NCBI RefSeq assembly: GCF_900166595.1
Contig: NZ_LT745763.1
Coordinates: 777,315 to 841,314, forward strand
DNA from: Virgibacillus dokdonensis
Lineage (GTDB): Bacteria > Bacillota > Bacilli > Bacillales > Amphibacillaceae
Length of the DNA: 64,000 nt
Direction of reading: 5' to 3'
Position numbers and translations under genes: made by a program. The notes under the pieces are model-generated. The model made no database searches. It was given only the letters and a program-made list of their open reading frames with translations, and was not told where the DNA came from. This document shows positions 10,008 through 19,165 of this stretch, in pieces. The first letter of the stretch is position 1, and each line of letters opens with the position of its first letter.

Positions 10008-11177
10008 ATGGTTTTTATATCGGAAAAAGTACAAAATCTTCCTCCATATTTATTTTCGCAATTTCAGCAGCGAAAAAAACAATTGGAGAATAATGGTGTA
10101 GATGTCATTGATTTAGGGATTGGCTCTCCTGATTTGCCAACACCAGCATTTATTTGTGAGGAATTACAGGAGCAAGTAAAGTGTCCGGAAAATCATCGTT
10201 ACTCTCCATATAGTGGATGTGACGAATTTAAGCAGGCAGTAGCTTCTTATTATGATAGACGCTACGCGGTCACCCTTGACCCTAATACCGAAGTACTCGC
10301 ATTAATTGGTTCTAAAGAAGGGATTGCTAACTTAATTCAAGCGGTTATTAATCCAATGGATAAAGTGCTTGTTCCAGATCCTGGCTATCCAGCTTATCGA
10401 AAAGGCGTTCATTTAGCAGGGGGAGTAAGTGTCACGTTGCCACTTGACGCTAAAAAAGGGTACGCACCTATGTTCCAGCATATATCCAAAGATGATGCGG
10501 AAGAAGCAAAAATGATGTTTTTAAATTACCCTAACAATCCAACAGCAGCGCATGCAGAATGGCGAACTTTCTTGGAAACGGTTTCTTTTTGTCGAAAATA
10601 TAACATTCTACTTGCACATGATGCGGCTTATGATCTTGTAACCTTTGGAAAGTATCGAGCGCCAAGTGCTTTGCAAGTACCTGGCGCTAAAGACAACGTT
10701 GTTGAATTAGGTTCCCTATCCAAGAGTTTTAATATGACAGGGTGGAGAATTGGCTATGTTGTCGGAAATAAGGAAGTTATTCATGCGCTTGCTACGCTAA
10801 AAGGTAATATAGATACGTGCCAGTTTATGCCCATTCAAAAAGCTGCGGCAAAAGCTTTGACGAGTGATTTAACCGCTGTAGAAAAGAATAACTTGGTATA
10901 TGAACAGAGAATAGAAAAGCTTTATCTTGTCTTAACTGAATTAGGTTTCCATGCTGAAAAACCAAGAGGGACGTTATACCTTTGGGTAGGAGTACCTAAA
11001 GGCGAAAGTTCTCTGTCATTTGCAAATCGAGTTTTGGAAGAAACGGGGATCATTGTAACGCCAGGAACGGCATTCGGAGATAACGGAGAAGGATTTATTC
11101 GAATTTCCCTTTCTGTGCATGCAGAACGTTTAGATGAAGTCATTCGCCGTTTAAAGGCTTTAAATAGAAAGAGGTGA
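10008..11177 (+). CDS. PLP aminotransferase, class I/II (probable 2-aminoadipate aminotransferase)
   Basis: This 389-residue fold-type I aminotransferase resembles those annotated as LL-diaminopimelate aminotransferase. Visible are the YSPYSGCDEFKQAVASYY region, NYPNNPT, the AHDAAYDL aspartate segment and SLSKSFNMTGWRIG with the Schiff-base lysine at Lys239, plus the substrate-carboxylate arginine in GFIRISLS. It is the first gene of a plus-strand operon, 10 bases before a TPP enzyme and upstream of an aldehyde dehydrogenase and lysine dehydrogenase. In that setting the likely reaction is 2-aminoadipate to 2-oxoadipate, an inference from context. A diaminopimelate role is unlikely because no lysine biosynthesis gene is nearby. 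Confidence 0.8.
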   Translation: MVFISEKVQNLPPYLFSQFQQRKKQLENNGVDVIDLGIGSPDLPTPAFICEELQEQVKCPENHRYSPYSGCDEFKQAVASYYDRRYAVTLDPNTEVLALIGSKEGIANLIQAVINPMDKVLVPDPGYPAYRKGVHLAGGVSVTLPLDAKKGYAPMFQHISKDDAEEAKMMFLNYPNNPTAAHAEWRTFLETVSFCRKYNILLAHDAAYDLVTFGKYRAPSALQVPGAKDNVVELGSLSKSFNMTGWRIGYVVGNKEVIHALATLKGNIDTCQFMPIQKAAAKALTSDLTAVEKNNLVYEQRIEKLYLVLTELGFHAEKPRGTLYLWVGVPKGESSLSFANRVLEETGIIVTPGTAFGDNGEGFIRISLSVHAERLDEVIRRLKALNRKR

Positions 11178-11187
11178 CTAGAAGGAA

Positions 11188-12840
11188 ATGAAGGAGAGGA
11201 AAGAAACTGCTGCACAGGCAATCGTACACTGTCTACAGCAAACACAAGTAGAAAAAGTTTTTTGTGTACCTGGTGAGAGTTATTTAGCTGTTTTAGACGC
11301 GCTCTATGATACACCATCCATAGAAGTGATTTCGGCTCGGCATGAAGGTGGTGCTAGCTTTATGGCAGAAGCTTATGCAAAATCTACTTTAAAGCCCGGT
11401 ATTGTTATGGCGACAAGAGCAGTTGGGGCGGCTAATTTATCAATTGGCGTGCATACCGCTTATCAAGACTCTACACCATTGGTCGTATTTTTAGGTCAAG
11501 TTCATAGTAAATTTCGGGGAAGAGAAGGATTTCAAGAGGTGGATTTGGAGCAATACTTTCAATCTATTGCCAAATGGAGTATAGAATTGACAGATGCGGA
11601 GCGAACGGTAGAAATAGTCCAACGTGCATTTCACATCGCTACTTCAGGAAGACCTGGACCTGTTATCGTCTCTTTACCAGAAGATGTATTACCTCAAGAA
11701 GTGAATATGCTTTATCCGCCTATGCCACAAAGACCGTCACCAGCTCCTTCTGTATGGGAAGTGAAACAAGTAGAGGAAATACTAACAAATGCAAAACGAC
11801 CTGTCATCATCGCTGGCGGTGGTGTAAAGAGTGCAAAGGCAGAACAAGATTTACAAACTTTTGCAGAAATGTTGCATTTACCAGTAGTAACTGCGTTTCG
11901 TAGGCATGATGTATTTCCAAATGATCATTTACTTTATGCAGGTCATCTTGGATTAGGTACACCCACGTCCATATTAAAAACCGTAAAGCAGGCAGATGTC
12001 GTTTTAGCATTAGGTACGAGACTATCAGAAGTGACCACCCAAGATTATTCACTTTTATCTCCAGAACAACAACTCATCCATATTGACATTGATTACAACA
12101 GTATTGGCAAAAGCTATGCCCCAAATGTGGCAATTGTAGCGGATATAAAAGAAGCGCTCATGCAATTAAATACGCTAAAATCAACTTCTACAAATTGGGA
12201 GAATTGGGCTTTTTCCTGCAATGCTGCTTATATGCAGGCGAGTCGCAAGGAAGAAAGCTCATCTACAAATATAAATAGAAATATTATTGACCATATAAAA
12301 ACGACATTACCTCATGACGCTATCATTACGAATGATGCTGGTAATTTTGCAAGTTGGATCCACCAATTTTATATGTTTAATCAGTCGCATACGTATGTTG
12401 GTCCGACCTCAGGTGCCATGGGATATGGTCTACCAGCGGCTATAGGTGCAAAACTTGCTTACCCTGAGCGAACAGTTATCGCTTTTGCTGGAGACGGCGG
12501 TTTTATGATGACTTGTCAAGAATTAGAGACAGCAGTCCGTTATGATATTCCAGTCATATGTCTCGTTTTTAATAATAAGATGTATGGGACGATTCGTATG
12601 CACCAAGAAATGCATTATCCGACAAGAGTAGTCGCTACAGATTTAGGAGATGTTCGTTTTAAAGAATTAGCGAACAGTATGGGAGCGGTTGGCTATCGGG
12701 TTACAACGATGCAAGAATTTAAGGTTGCGTTTGCAGAAAGTTGTCAAATAAAAAAGCCAACAGTAATTGAAATTATGAGTGACCCTGAGCAAATATCTGT
12801 GACAGCAACAATTACAGACATACGTAAAGCGAGAAAATGA
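11188..12840 (+). CDS. TPP-dependent enzyme, acetolactate synthase-like (probable 2-oxoadipate decarboxylase)
   Basis: This 550-residue protein has the three-domain layout of the acetolactate synthase/benzoylformate decarboxylase superfamily. The TPP-activating glutamate is Glu53 in ARHEGGASFMAEAYAK. A central Rossmann-like domain has PVIIAGGGV, and the TPP/Mg motif runs from GDGGFM (435-440) to the NN at 462-463. No regulatory subunit gene (ilvN) and no branched-chain genes are nearby. It sits between a candidate 2-aminoadipate aminotransferase and an aldehyde dehydrogenase, so a role as a 2-oxoacid decarboxylase making glutarate semialdehyde from 2-oxoadipate fits. The reaction is inferred; the family is seen. 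Acetolactate synthase or another carboligase is the alternative. Confidence 0.8.
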   Translation: MKERKETAAQAIVHCLQQTQVEKVFCVPGESYLAVLDALYDTPSIEVISARHEGGASFMAEAYAKSTLKPGIVMATRAVGAANLSIGVHTAYQDSTPLVVFLGQVHSKFRGREGFQEVDLEQYFQSIAKWSIELTDAERTVEIVQRAFHIATSGRPGPVIVSLPEDVLPQEVNMLYPPMPQRPSPAPSVWEVKQVEEILTNAKRPVIIAGGGVKSAKAEQDLQTFAEMLHLPVVTAFRRHDVFPNDHLLYAGHLGLGTPTSILKTVKQADVVLALGTRLSEVTTQDYSLLSPEQQLIHIDIDYNSIGKSYAPNVAIVADIKEALMQLNTLKSTSTNWENWAFSCNAAYMQASRKEESSSTNINRNIIDHIKTTLPHDAIITNDAGNFASWIHQFYMFNQSHTYVGPTSGAMGYGLPAAIGAKLAYPERTVIAFAGDGGFMMTCQELETAVRYDIPVICLVFNNKMYGTIRMHQEMHYPTRVVATDLGDVRFKELANSMGAVGYRVTTMQEFKVAFAESCQIKKPTVIEIMSDPEQISVTATITDIRKARK

Positions 12841-12867
12841 TAAATACAAAATAGGAGGAGTTTTCAT

Positions 12868-14364
12868 ATGACAACCATTTTACAAACAGATAAGCTGAAA
12901 AATTTTATTGCAGGGGAGTGGCAGGAAGCAAATCCGACAGTAGCTGTTCATAATCCGGCAACCGGCCAGGAAATTGTGCATGTGCCCTTGTCAGGTAAAA
13001 CAGAAGTCGACCAAGCAGTGGAAGCAGCAAAGCAAGCGCAAAAAGATTGGTCACTGGTTCCAGCTCCTCAACGGGCAGAAGTTCTTTATCAAGTAGGAAT
13101 TTTAATGAAAGAGCGAAAAGAAATGCTTTCCCAATTATTAACGATGGAGAACGGAAAGGTGTTAGAAGAAGCGCGAGGGGAGGTGCAAGAGGGAATTGAT
13201 ATGGCCTTTTATATGGCAGGAGAAGGACGCCGGTTATTTGGGCAAACGACGCCTGCAGAATTAAAGGATAAGTTTGCGATGAGCCAGCGTTGCCCTGTTG
13301 GTGTAGTGGGAATTATCACCCCATGGAATTTTCCAATAGCAATCGCTACGTGGAAATCATTTCCGGCGATCGTTGCTGGTAATGCGGTCGTTTGGAAACC
13401 TGCGACAGAAACGCCAATTATGGCTTATGAATTAGCAAAAATTTTTGCAGAAGCAGGATTGCCAAAAGGAGTACTAAATGTTGTCTTTGGTAGTGGGGCT
13501 TCAGTAGGTGATGCGATGGTGCATCATGAAGCTATTCGTGTTATTTCTTTTACGGGTTCCAATAATACTGGTAGAGACATTGCTGCTGCATGTGGACGAC
13601 AACTGAAGAAGGTGTCGTTAGAAATGGGTGGGAAGAATGCGGTAATCGTAATGGATGATGCTGACTTAGATTTAGCGGCAGAAGGGATCATTTGGAGTGC
13701 GTTTGGAACGAGCGGGCAACGTTGTACAGCATGTAGCAGAGTAATTGTACATGAAAAGGTAAAGCAACAGCTAGAAGAACGATTGCTTATGAAAGTGGAA
13801 GAGTTAACCATCGGAAATGGTCTGGATGAAACGGTGCAGGTAGGTCCAATTATTAACCGACAAGGATTGGAGAAAATTAAAAAATATGTTCAACTAGGTA
13901 AAGAAGAAGGCGCAACATTACTTGCTGGTGGTGAAGAATGGAGCTCAAAGGACGGCGATTTGGGAGGTTATTACTTTGCGCCAACGATTTTTACGGATGC
14001 GATTGCTTCAATGCGAATTGCTCAAGAAGAAATATTTGGTCCTGTCGTTTCATTAATTTCTGTAACGGATTTTGATGAAGCAATTGAAGTAAATAATCAA
14101 GTATCATATGGCTTGTCTAGCTCTATTTTCACTAAAGACGTGAACCGTGTATTTCGTGCCCAAAGAGATTTAGATACTGGCATTGTTTATGTCAATGCTG
14201 GAACAACAGGCGCAGAAATCCATCTTCCATTTGGGGGGACGAAAGGAACTGGGAATGGGCATCGTGATTCAGGCGTGCAGGCGTTGGATGTATTTACGGA
14301 ATGGAAGGCGATTTATGTAGATTTTAGTGGGAAATTACAGCGTGCGCAAATTGATACCGAATAA
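12868..14364 (+). CDS. NAD(P)-dependent aldehyde dehydrogenase (probable 2-aminoadipate 6-semialdehyde dehydrogenase)
   Basis: This 498-residue aldehyde dehydrogenase has the PWNFPIA cofactor motif, general base Glu252 in LEMGGKN and nucleophile Cys286 in SGQRCTAC. Near the end the sequence AGTTGAEIHLPFGGTKGTG recalls the TSGAEIGGAFGG region of the ALDH7/antiquitin group, which oxidises aminoadipate semialdehyde. The ATG has AGGAGGAG upstream. It lies in the same operon as L-lysine 6-dehydrogenase, whose product is aminoadipate 6-semialdehyde, so oxidation of that compound to 2-aminoadipate is the most economical function. A 2-oxoglutarate-semialdehyde dehydrogenase role is the main alternative. 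Confidence 0.82.
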   Translation: MTTILQTDKLKNFIAGEWQEANPTVAVHNPATGQEIVHVPLSGKTEVDQAVEAAKQAQKDWSLVPAPQRAEVLYQVGILMKERKEMLSQLLTMENGKVLEEARGEVQEGIDMAFYMAGEGRRLFGQTTPAELKDKFAMSQRCPVGVVGIITPWNFPIAIATWKSFPAIVAGNAVVWKPATETPIMAYELAKIFAEAGLPKGVLNVVFGSGASVGDAMVHHEAIRVISFTGSNNTGRDIAAACGRQLKKVSLEMGGKNAVIVMDDADLDLAAEGIIWSAFGTSGQRCTACSRVIVHEKVKQQLEERLLMKVEELTIGNGLDETVQVGPIINRQGLEKIKKYVQLGKEEGATLLAGGEEWSSKDGDLGGYYFAPTIFTDAIASMRIAQEEIFGPVVSLISVTDFDEAIEVNNQVSYGLSSSIFTKDVNRVFRAQRDLDTGIVYVNAGTTGAEIHLPFGGTKGTGNGHRDSGVQALDVFTEWKAIYVDFSGKLQRAQIDTE

Positions 14365-14629
14365 AGGAAAGCGTGCTCCAAAACCTGTATATAGGAAATT
14401 ACAGGTAATAAGTTGTTTGGTGAGTTCAAGGTAGTGACCCTAGTGAGATGAGCATTTGAACACTTTTGGCGAATGAGAAATCTCAAGTCAACTTGAGGAA
14501 TCGTCCGCCTGTCGTGTGAAGCGACGTGTTCAATGTACGTAAATATGTTCAAGTAGTAAACAAATAAACGATTAGAAATAATAGGCGGAATTATCAAGCC
14601 TAAAAATGATTATACAAGGAGGGGATTTA
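14365..14629 (+). other. Structured 265-base gap before the lysine dehydrogenase gene
   Basis: The gap between two cluster genes is rich in inverted repeats. CTCAAG-TCAA-CTTGAG near 14482-14497 is enclosed by GGCG and CGCC, and GTTCAA near 14426 pairs with TTGAAC near 14455. The word TTCAA or its complement recurs several times. It may be a leader with an internal promoter or a protein-binding region. It does not show the conserved core of the lysine riboswitch. Confidence 0.4.
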
Positions 14630-15820
14630 GTGAAAGTAGGTGTTTTAGGAGCTGGACTAATGGGGAAAGAAGCAGCTAGAGATTTAGTTGCGAGTGAAGG
14701 GGTGACAGCTGTAGGCTTAGCAGATATTGATTTATCAAAGGCGAGTAATATTTGCAATCAACTGTCCTCGAATAAACTGACCCCTTATCAAGTAAACGCA
14801 GCAGATAATGTTGAATTAGCTAATTACATTCGAAAATTTGATGTGGTTATAAATGCTTTGTTTTACTCGTTTAATGAAATTGTTGCTAAAACTGCTATTC
14901 GTGTGGGCGTGCATGCCGTTGACTTAGGCGGGCATATCGGACATATGACAGATAAAGTCTTAGCACTCCACAAACAAGCTAAGGAAGCAGGTGTTACGTT
15001 AATTCCTGATCTAGGCGTGGCTCCTGGTATGATTAATATTCTTTCTGGTTTTGGAGCTAGCAAGCTAGACCAATTAAAAGCGATTAAGCTGTATGTAGGT
15101 GGTATTCCAGTAAAACCGGAACCACCATTAGAATATAACCATGTATTCTCGATGGAAGGTGTATTTGATCATTATACAGACCCATCCCTTATTATTAGAA
15201 ATGGTGTAAAGCAGGAGGTCCCTTCTTTATCTGAAGTGGAAACCATTCATTTTGATAGATTCGGTCCACTGGAAGCCTTTCATACGTCAGGGGGAACTTC
15301 AACATTATCCATTTCTTTTCCACAACTAGAAACGTTGGAATACAAAACGATACGTTATCCGGGGCACGCAGAAAAGTTTCAATTGCTTGTTGATTTGAAT
15401 TTAACCAAAGAAAATTATTCTGTTGATATACATGGTCAAGAAATTTGCCCGCGTGATGTATTGTTAAAAGTTTTAGACCCTATCGTTGACTTAGGTGATA
15501 AAGAAGACGCCGTCCTATTGCGAGTACTTGTTGCTGGTAAAAAGGCAGATGTAGAAACGACCTATATCTATGAGATGACAACGTATAAAGATGTGCATAC
15601 AAATGTTACTGCGATGGCTAGGGCAACAGCAAATACGATTTCGATTGTTGCACAAATGATTGCCAGCCAAAAGATCGGTAGAAAAGGAGTTTATCCTCCT
15701 GAGCAAGTCGTTCCTGGAGATGTTTACATGAAAGAAATGGCAAAGCGTGGTGTATCCATTTCTGAACAGCAAGTAACGAAAGAACAGCAGACTGTTTATT
15801 CGCACGTAAAGGAGAAATAG
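14630..15820 (+). CDS. lysDH: L-lysine 6-dehydrogenase
   Basis: The enzyme oxidatively deaminates the epsilon-amino group of L-lysine with NAD+ to 2-aminoadipate 6-semialdehyde (which cyclises to piperideine-6-carboxylate). The 396-residue protein is of the saccharopine dehydrogenase-like fold. From memory it closely follows the Geobacillus stearothermophilus enzyme: [14 protein letters not shown] at residues 7-20, VNALFY-like stretch near residue 83, [45 protein letters not shown] and [10 protein letters not shown]. Translation probably starts at GTG 14630, with AAGGAGGGG just upstream; an ATG at 14606 overlaps that site. It sits downstream of a structured 265-base gap and may have its own promoter. 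A hairpin follows it. Confidence 0.88.
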   Translation: MKVGVLGAGLMGKEAARDLVASEGVTAVGLADIDLSKASNICNQLSSNKLTPYQVNAADNVELANYIRKFDVVINALFYSFNEIVAKTAIRVGVHAVDLGGHIGHMTDKVLALHKQAKEAGVTLIPDLGVAPGMINILSGFGASKLDQLKAIKLYVGGIPVKPEPPLEYNHVFSMEGVFDHYTDPSLIIRNGVKQEVPSLSEVETIHFDRFGPLEAFHTSGGTSTLSISFPQLETLEYKTIRYPGHAEKFQLLVDLNLTKENYSVDIHGQEICPRDVLLKVLDPIVDLGDKEDAVLLRVLVAGKKADVETTYIYEMTTYKDVHTNVTAMARATANTISIVAQMIASQKIGRKGVYPPEQVVPGDVYMKEMAKRGVSISEQQVTKEQQTVYSHVKEK

Positions 15821-15857
15821 AACACGGTTTAAGTAACAAGTAACTGTCAGTATGTAA

Positions 15858-15888
15858 CAGTGGGGGATAAAAATAAAAGCCCCCACTG
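15858..15888. terminator. Strong hairpin after the lysine dehydrogenase gene
   Basis: CAGTGGGGG and CCCCCACTG are perfect 9-base arms around a 13-base A/T-rich loop. There is no T-run after it, so it may act as an RNA-stabilising or weak terminator hairpin. Confidence 0.55.
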
Positions 15889-16041
15889 ATGGAAAGTGCT
15901 ACTAAATTGTCTAACAAAAGGTAGAGAAGTAGTGTGATTCAACATATTTAAGAAGCAATATACCATATGTACAAGATCCATAGAATAACGATAATGCCAT
16001 GGATGTTCGTACTATCTAAAAGAATAAAAGGAGCCTCATTG

Positions 16042-16791
16042 ATGAATCAAAGTGTCTTGAAAGCATTGACATTAATCGATTTATTTCAAGATGAGAATAA
16101 TAAGTTATCCCTGAAAGAAATTGCTGAACAAGCTGGTATGTCAAAGCCAACAACATACCGTTTACTTGCTGCTTTAGAACAAAAGGGTTACGTCTCAAGA
16201 GGGAAGGGGCGAGAAAGTGGAACATACTGTTTAGGTTTAAAATTAATGGAATTAGGCAATTTAGTTGCTAGCCGAATCGAAATTAGGCAGATAGCCCTGC
16301 CCTTTATGCAAGCGTTAGCCAAAGAGATCAATGAAGTGGTGCATCTCGTAATTATGAATCATGATCAGGCTACATATATTGAAAAAGTAGAGAGTAGACG
16401 GGCGTTACGGTTGTATACGAAAGTTGGCAAAAGTGTGCCTTTGTATCTTGGTTCTGGTCCTAAATTACTATTCGCTTATTTACCTGAGGAAAAACAACAA
16501 GAGATTGTGCAACGATTGGAACTTCCATTAGAGAAAAAAGAAAACGTAATTCAAGAATTACGGGATATTAGAAAAAATGGTTTTGCCTACAGTGTCGGAG
16601 AGCAGGATGAAGATACGACAGGTATCTCTTACCCTGTTTTTAATCACCATCATGAAATGGTAGCTTCATTGACAATAAGTGGATTATCAACACGATTTTG
16701 CGGAGAGAACTTACAAAAATTAAAGAAAGATACAAAACAGGCAGCTAACCGTATATCGGAAAAACTAGGCTATCAGATGAAGTATGGATAA
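16042..16791 (+). CDS. IclR-family transcriptional regulator
   Basis: This 249-residue protein has an N-terminal winged helix (residues about 5-65, with LSLKEIAEQAGMSKPTTYRLL) and a C-terminal effector-binding domain typical of IclR proteins, including DEDTTGISYPVFN near residue 198. The ATG at 16042 follows AAAGGAG by nine bases; an upstream extension to 15967 lacks a site. It lies between the lysine-degradation genes and the DUF3870 gene on the same strand and is the obvious candidate to control the cluster, perhaps through the palindrome at 9849-9863. Effector unknown; a pathway intermediate such as 2-aminoadipate or glutarate is plausible. Confidence 0.88.
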   Translation: MNQSVLKALTLIDLFQDENNKLSLKEIAEQAGMSKPTTYRLLAALEQKGYVSRGKGRESGTYCLGLKLMELGNLVASRIEIRQIALPFMQALAKEINEVVHLVIMNHDQATYIEKVESRRALRLYTKVGKSVPLYLGSGPKLLFAYLPEEKQQEIVQRLELPLEKKENVIQELRDIRKNGFAYSVGEQDEDTTGISYPVFNHHHEMVASLTISGLSTRFCGENLQKLKKDTKQAANRISEKLGYQMKYG

Positions 16792-16847
16792 CGATTATAA
16801 AGCAGTTATCCATTTAAGGTTAGAAAGTTAGTAGGAGGGAAACGATA

Positions 16848-17159
16848 TTGAATACGGTTTTTATTGCTGGACATGCGCGTCTGCCTTCAGGAATGGCGGC
16901 ACAAAGTATGTATGAGACATTAACAATTACCGCTGAAATTGATAGAAAGTATGCAGTGATCGTTACAGCTAGTTGTACACTTGCTACCGATCATGGAAAA
17001 GAATTTGTGCAACATTTGCTTCGTGGTCATAGTTTGCAGGATGGAATTGACAAGCCAGTAGAAATGATAAAGGCGCATTATTTAGGGAAAGCAGGGAACG
17101 CCCTTGCATCTGCTTTGAAAGATTTATACAAACAATATGAGGCTAGAAAACAAGGGTGA
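16848..17159 (+). CDS. DUF3870 domain protein of unknown function
   Basis: This 103-residue soluble protein matches what I recall of DUF3870: it starts with FIAGHARLPSGMAAQSMYE and has the central stretch IVTASCTLATDHGKEF with a conserved cysteine, then HYLGKAGNALASALKDLY. It uses a TTG start with a strong site, TAGGAGGG. It follows the IclR gene by 56 bases and closes the plus-strand lysine cluster, so it probably belongs to that regulon. No catalytic function is known to me. A small-molecule-binding or accessory role in lysine breakdown is only a guess from position. Confidence 0.75.
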   Translation: MNTVFIAGHARLPSGMAAQSMYETLTITAEIDRKYAVIVTASCTLATDHGKEFVQHLLRGHSLQDGIDKPVEMIKAHYLGKAGNALASALKDLYKQYEARKQG

Positions 17160-17374
17160 CATCATGTTCCTATTTCATATTGAAGGTAGTATAGTTTTAC
17201 CCTCCCTACTATACTAGAGTAGAGAGGGCTTACTTGACTAAAATAATAATTCTAAAACTATTTCTGAGATTCTATGTCTTAATACTAATTGCGCTTTTTG
17301 AGCTTTTATACTTAGGTATGCTAAATCTTCTGCTTAAACCAGTCTCGTTTTCTAAATTACAGCAAAAGAATAAC

Positions 17375-18823
17375 TTAATTCATACCAAAAGAAATCAATT
17401 TCTTTTCCATAAATTCTTCCATCCCGTGATGACCGCCTTCTTTCCCCAAGCCAGATTGTTTCACACCTCCAAATGGTGCTTCAGGTGTTGCAGGGAATAC
17501 GTCATTCACACCAACGATACCATAATCAAGCTTTTCGGATACACGAATAGCCGTACTTGTATTTTCTGTGAAAACATAAGCGGCTAAACCATAGTCTGTA
17601 TCGTTAGCCTTTGTAATTACTTCTGTCTCATCAGAGAACGGTTGAACTGGCAGTACAGGTCCAAACGTTTCTTCATGCATAATCTTCATATCCTCTGTTA
17701 TGTTAGAAAGGATGGTTGGATTGAAATAACAATGAGAAAATCCTTGTTTATGCCAACGCTCTCCCCCGTATTCGATAACTGCTCCTTTTTCAACGGCATT
17801 TTGAACATGTCCTTCTACTTTTTTGCATGCCTGTTCATTAATTAACGGGCCAATAGTTGTGCCATCTTCTAAACCATCGCCAATTTGAAATTTGGAAATC
17901 TTTTGTTTTAATAACTGGATGAAATCAGCAACCACTGATTCATGGACAAACAGGCGATTTGTACATATGCAAGTTTGCCCGTTATTACGGAACTTGCTCG
18001 CCAAAACAAGCGAAGCGGCTTTTGCTAAATTGGCATCGGGAAAAACGATACTTGGTGCATGCCCGCCTAATTCTAAAGAAAGCTTCTTTACATGCTCAGC
18101 ACTTTCCCGCATTAAATGCTTTCCGACAGCTGTTGAACCTGTAAAGGTAAGTAGTCGAACTTCTTTATGTGTAAGTAATTGTTTACCAATTGCTTCTGCA
18201 TCTCCTGTTACGAGGTTTACTACGCCTTTTGGTAAGCCCGCACGTTCAAAAATCTTCATAATTTCAATAGCAGATAATGGGGTCTCCGGTGCAGGTTTAA
18301 GTACAGCCGTACATCCTGCAGCTAATGCGGGTGCAAGTTTTCGCGTAATCATAGAAGATGGAAAGTTCCACGGGGTTATAGCACCAATCACGCCAACTGG
18401 TTGTGACATGACAACGAGTCTTTTCGCATTTGTCGATGAAGGAAGCCATTCCCCGTAATTTCTACTTGCTTCTTCGGCGTACCATAATAAAAATTGCGCT
18501 GCTCCTTTTACTTCTCCTACTGCTTCACGGAGTGGTTTACCTTGTTCCATTGTCAATATGTTTCCGAGTCGCTCCGCGTCTTCTAACATCAGTTGCGAAG
18601 CCTTATAAAGAAATGATGCACGTTCTCTTCCCGTTTTTTCACTCCATATAGGGAATGCTTGTAACGCTGCATGAATAGCTTGCTTTGTTTCCTCTGCACC
18701 TGCATAAGCAACCGATGTGATTGCTTTTCCAGTAGCTGGATTATAAATAACTTCCGCTAATTTTTCGTTTATATCCTGCCACTCGCCATCAATAAAAACA
18801 CTTTTTGTATAGGTATTTAACAT
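17375..18823 (-). CDS. gabD: Succinate/glutarate-semialdehyde dehydrogenase
   Basis: This 482-residue enzyme of the GabD group oxidises succinate or glutarate semialdehyde to the diacid with NAD(P)+. PWNFPSSMITRK, general base Glu251 in LELGGHAP and nucleophile Cys285 in GQTCICTNR (the CxC of the GabD family) are present, and APFGGVKQSGLGKEGG closes the protein. The start at 18823 is set by GAGGAGGT; the frame runs 21 residues further upstream without a better site. It lies convergent to the lysine genes and in the same direction as the glutaryl-CoA dehydrogenase, so glutarate semialdehyde is the likely substrate here. A family R repeat separates it from gcdH. Confidence 0.85.
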   Translation of the reverse strand: MLNTYTKSVFIDGEWQDINEKLAEVIYNPATGKAITSVAYAGAEETKQAIHAALQAFPIWSEKTGRERASFLYKASQLMLEDAERLGNILTMEQGKPLREAVGEVKGAAQFLLWYAEEASRNYGEWLPSSTNAKRLVVMSQPVGVIGAITPWNFPSSMITRKLAPALAAGCTAVLKPAPETPLSAIEIMKIFERAGLPKGVVNLVTGDAEAIGKQLLTHKEVRLLTFTGSTAVGKHLMRESAEHVKKLSLELGGHAPSIVFPDANLAKAASLVLASKFRNNGQTCICTNRLFVHESVVADFIQLLKQKISKFQIGDGLEDGTTIGPLINEQACKKVEGHVQNAVEKGAVIEYGGERWHKQGFSHCYFNPTILSNITEDMKIMHEETFGPVLPVQPFSDETEVITKANDTDYGLAAYVFTENTSTAIRVSEKLDYGIVGVNDVFPATPEAPFGGVKQSGLGKEGGHHGMEEFMEKKLISFGMN

Positions 18824-18850
18824 AAAAGACCTCCTCATATAGGTTTTATT

Positions 18851-18896
18851 CACTGTAGGAAAGTTAAGCTTTATCATACAAGCCACGTTTTTCTAA
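18851..18896 (+). repeat. Family S repeat, short copy (S2)
   Basis: CTGTAGGAAAG starts the copy and TTTTTCTAA ends it. The middle is shortened to about 25 bases. Confidence 0.6.
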
Positions 18897-18900
18897 CAAG

Positions 18901-19164
18901 TTAATAAAGTATAAAATTAGAGACTTGTGTGAAAAAGGGAATAACTGAATAGCTATGTCCGGCTCCAGCACCCAGCAACTGGACAACTTCACTTCATTGC
19001 CCTAAGCTAATTCATCATCGGTTTGTCGCCTAAGAGGAAGGCCGACTAAGAACGGACTTGCCGCCTGACATCGGGATCCCCCTGTTTTATGGCATAATTC
19101 CTAAATCTTTCGTTAATGCGTTCCAGTCGTTGCGTTGCTACACGGGCGCCCTGAGCCTATGTTC
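18901..19164 (+). repeat. Family R repeat, full-length copy (R2)
   Basis: It begins with the shared head AAAGTATAAAATTAG, continues with GTCCGGCTCCAGC and CATCATCGG, and ends with GAGCCTATGTTC two bases from the gcdH stop codon. Confidence 0.85.
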
Positions 19165-19165
19165 A

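Larger units (their letters stand above)
18824..19165. other. Repeat-filled gap inside the glutarate gene group
   Basis: Nearly the whole gap between gcdH and gabD is occupied by a family S copy (18851-18896) and a family R copy (18901-19164). Little room is left for a promoter apart from the 27 bases next to gabD. Confidence 0.6.

Noticed and set aside
10008..11177. LL-diaminopimelate aminotransferase for lysine synthesis
   Set aside because: The family similarity is real, but the gene is embedded with lysine-degrading enzymes and no diaminopimelate gene is near.
11188..12840. Acetolactate synthase for branched-chain amino-acid synthesis
   Set aside because: No ilvN, ilvC or leu genes are adjacent, and the operon context is catabolic.
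14365..14629. Possible lysine riboswitch before the lysine dehydrogenase gene
   Set aside because: The conserved L-box junction sequences are not visible, and a lysine riboswitch normally represses synthesis or uptake genes, so I left it as an unclassified structured gap.
17892..18458. Long plus-strand open frame of 188 codons
   Set aside because: It lies wholly opposite the semialdehyde dehydrogenase gene, has no ribosome site and no recognisable protein features. It is an antisense shadow.
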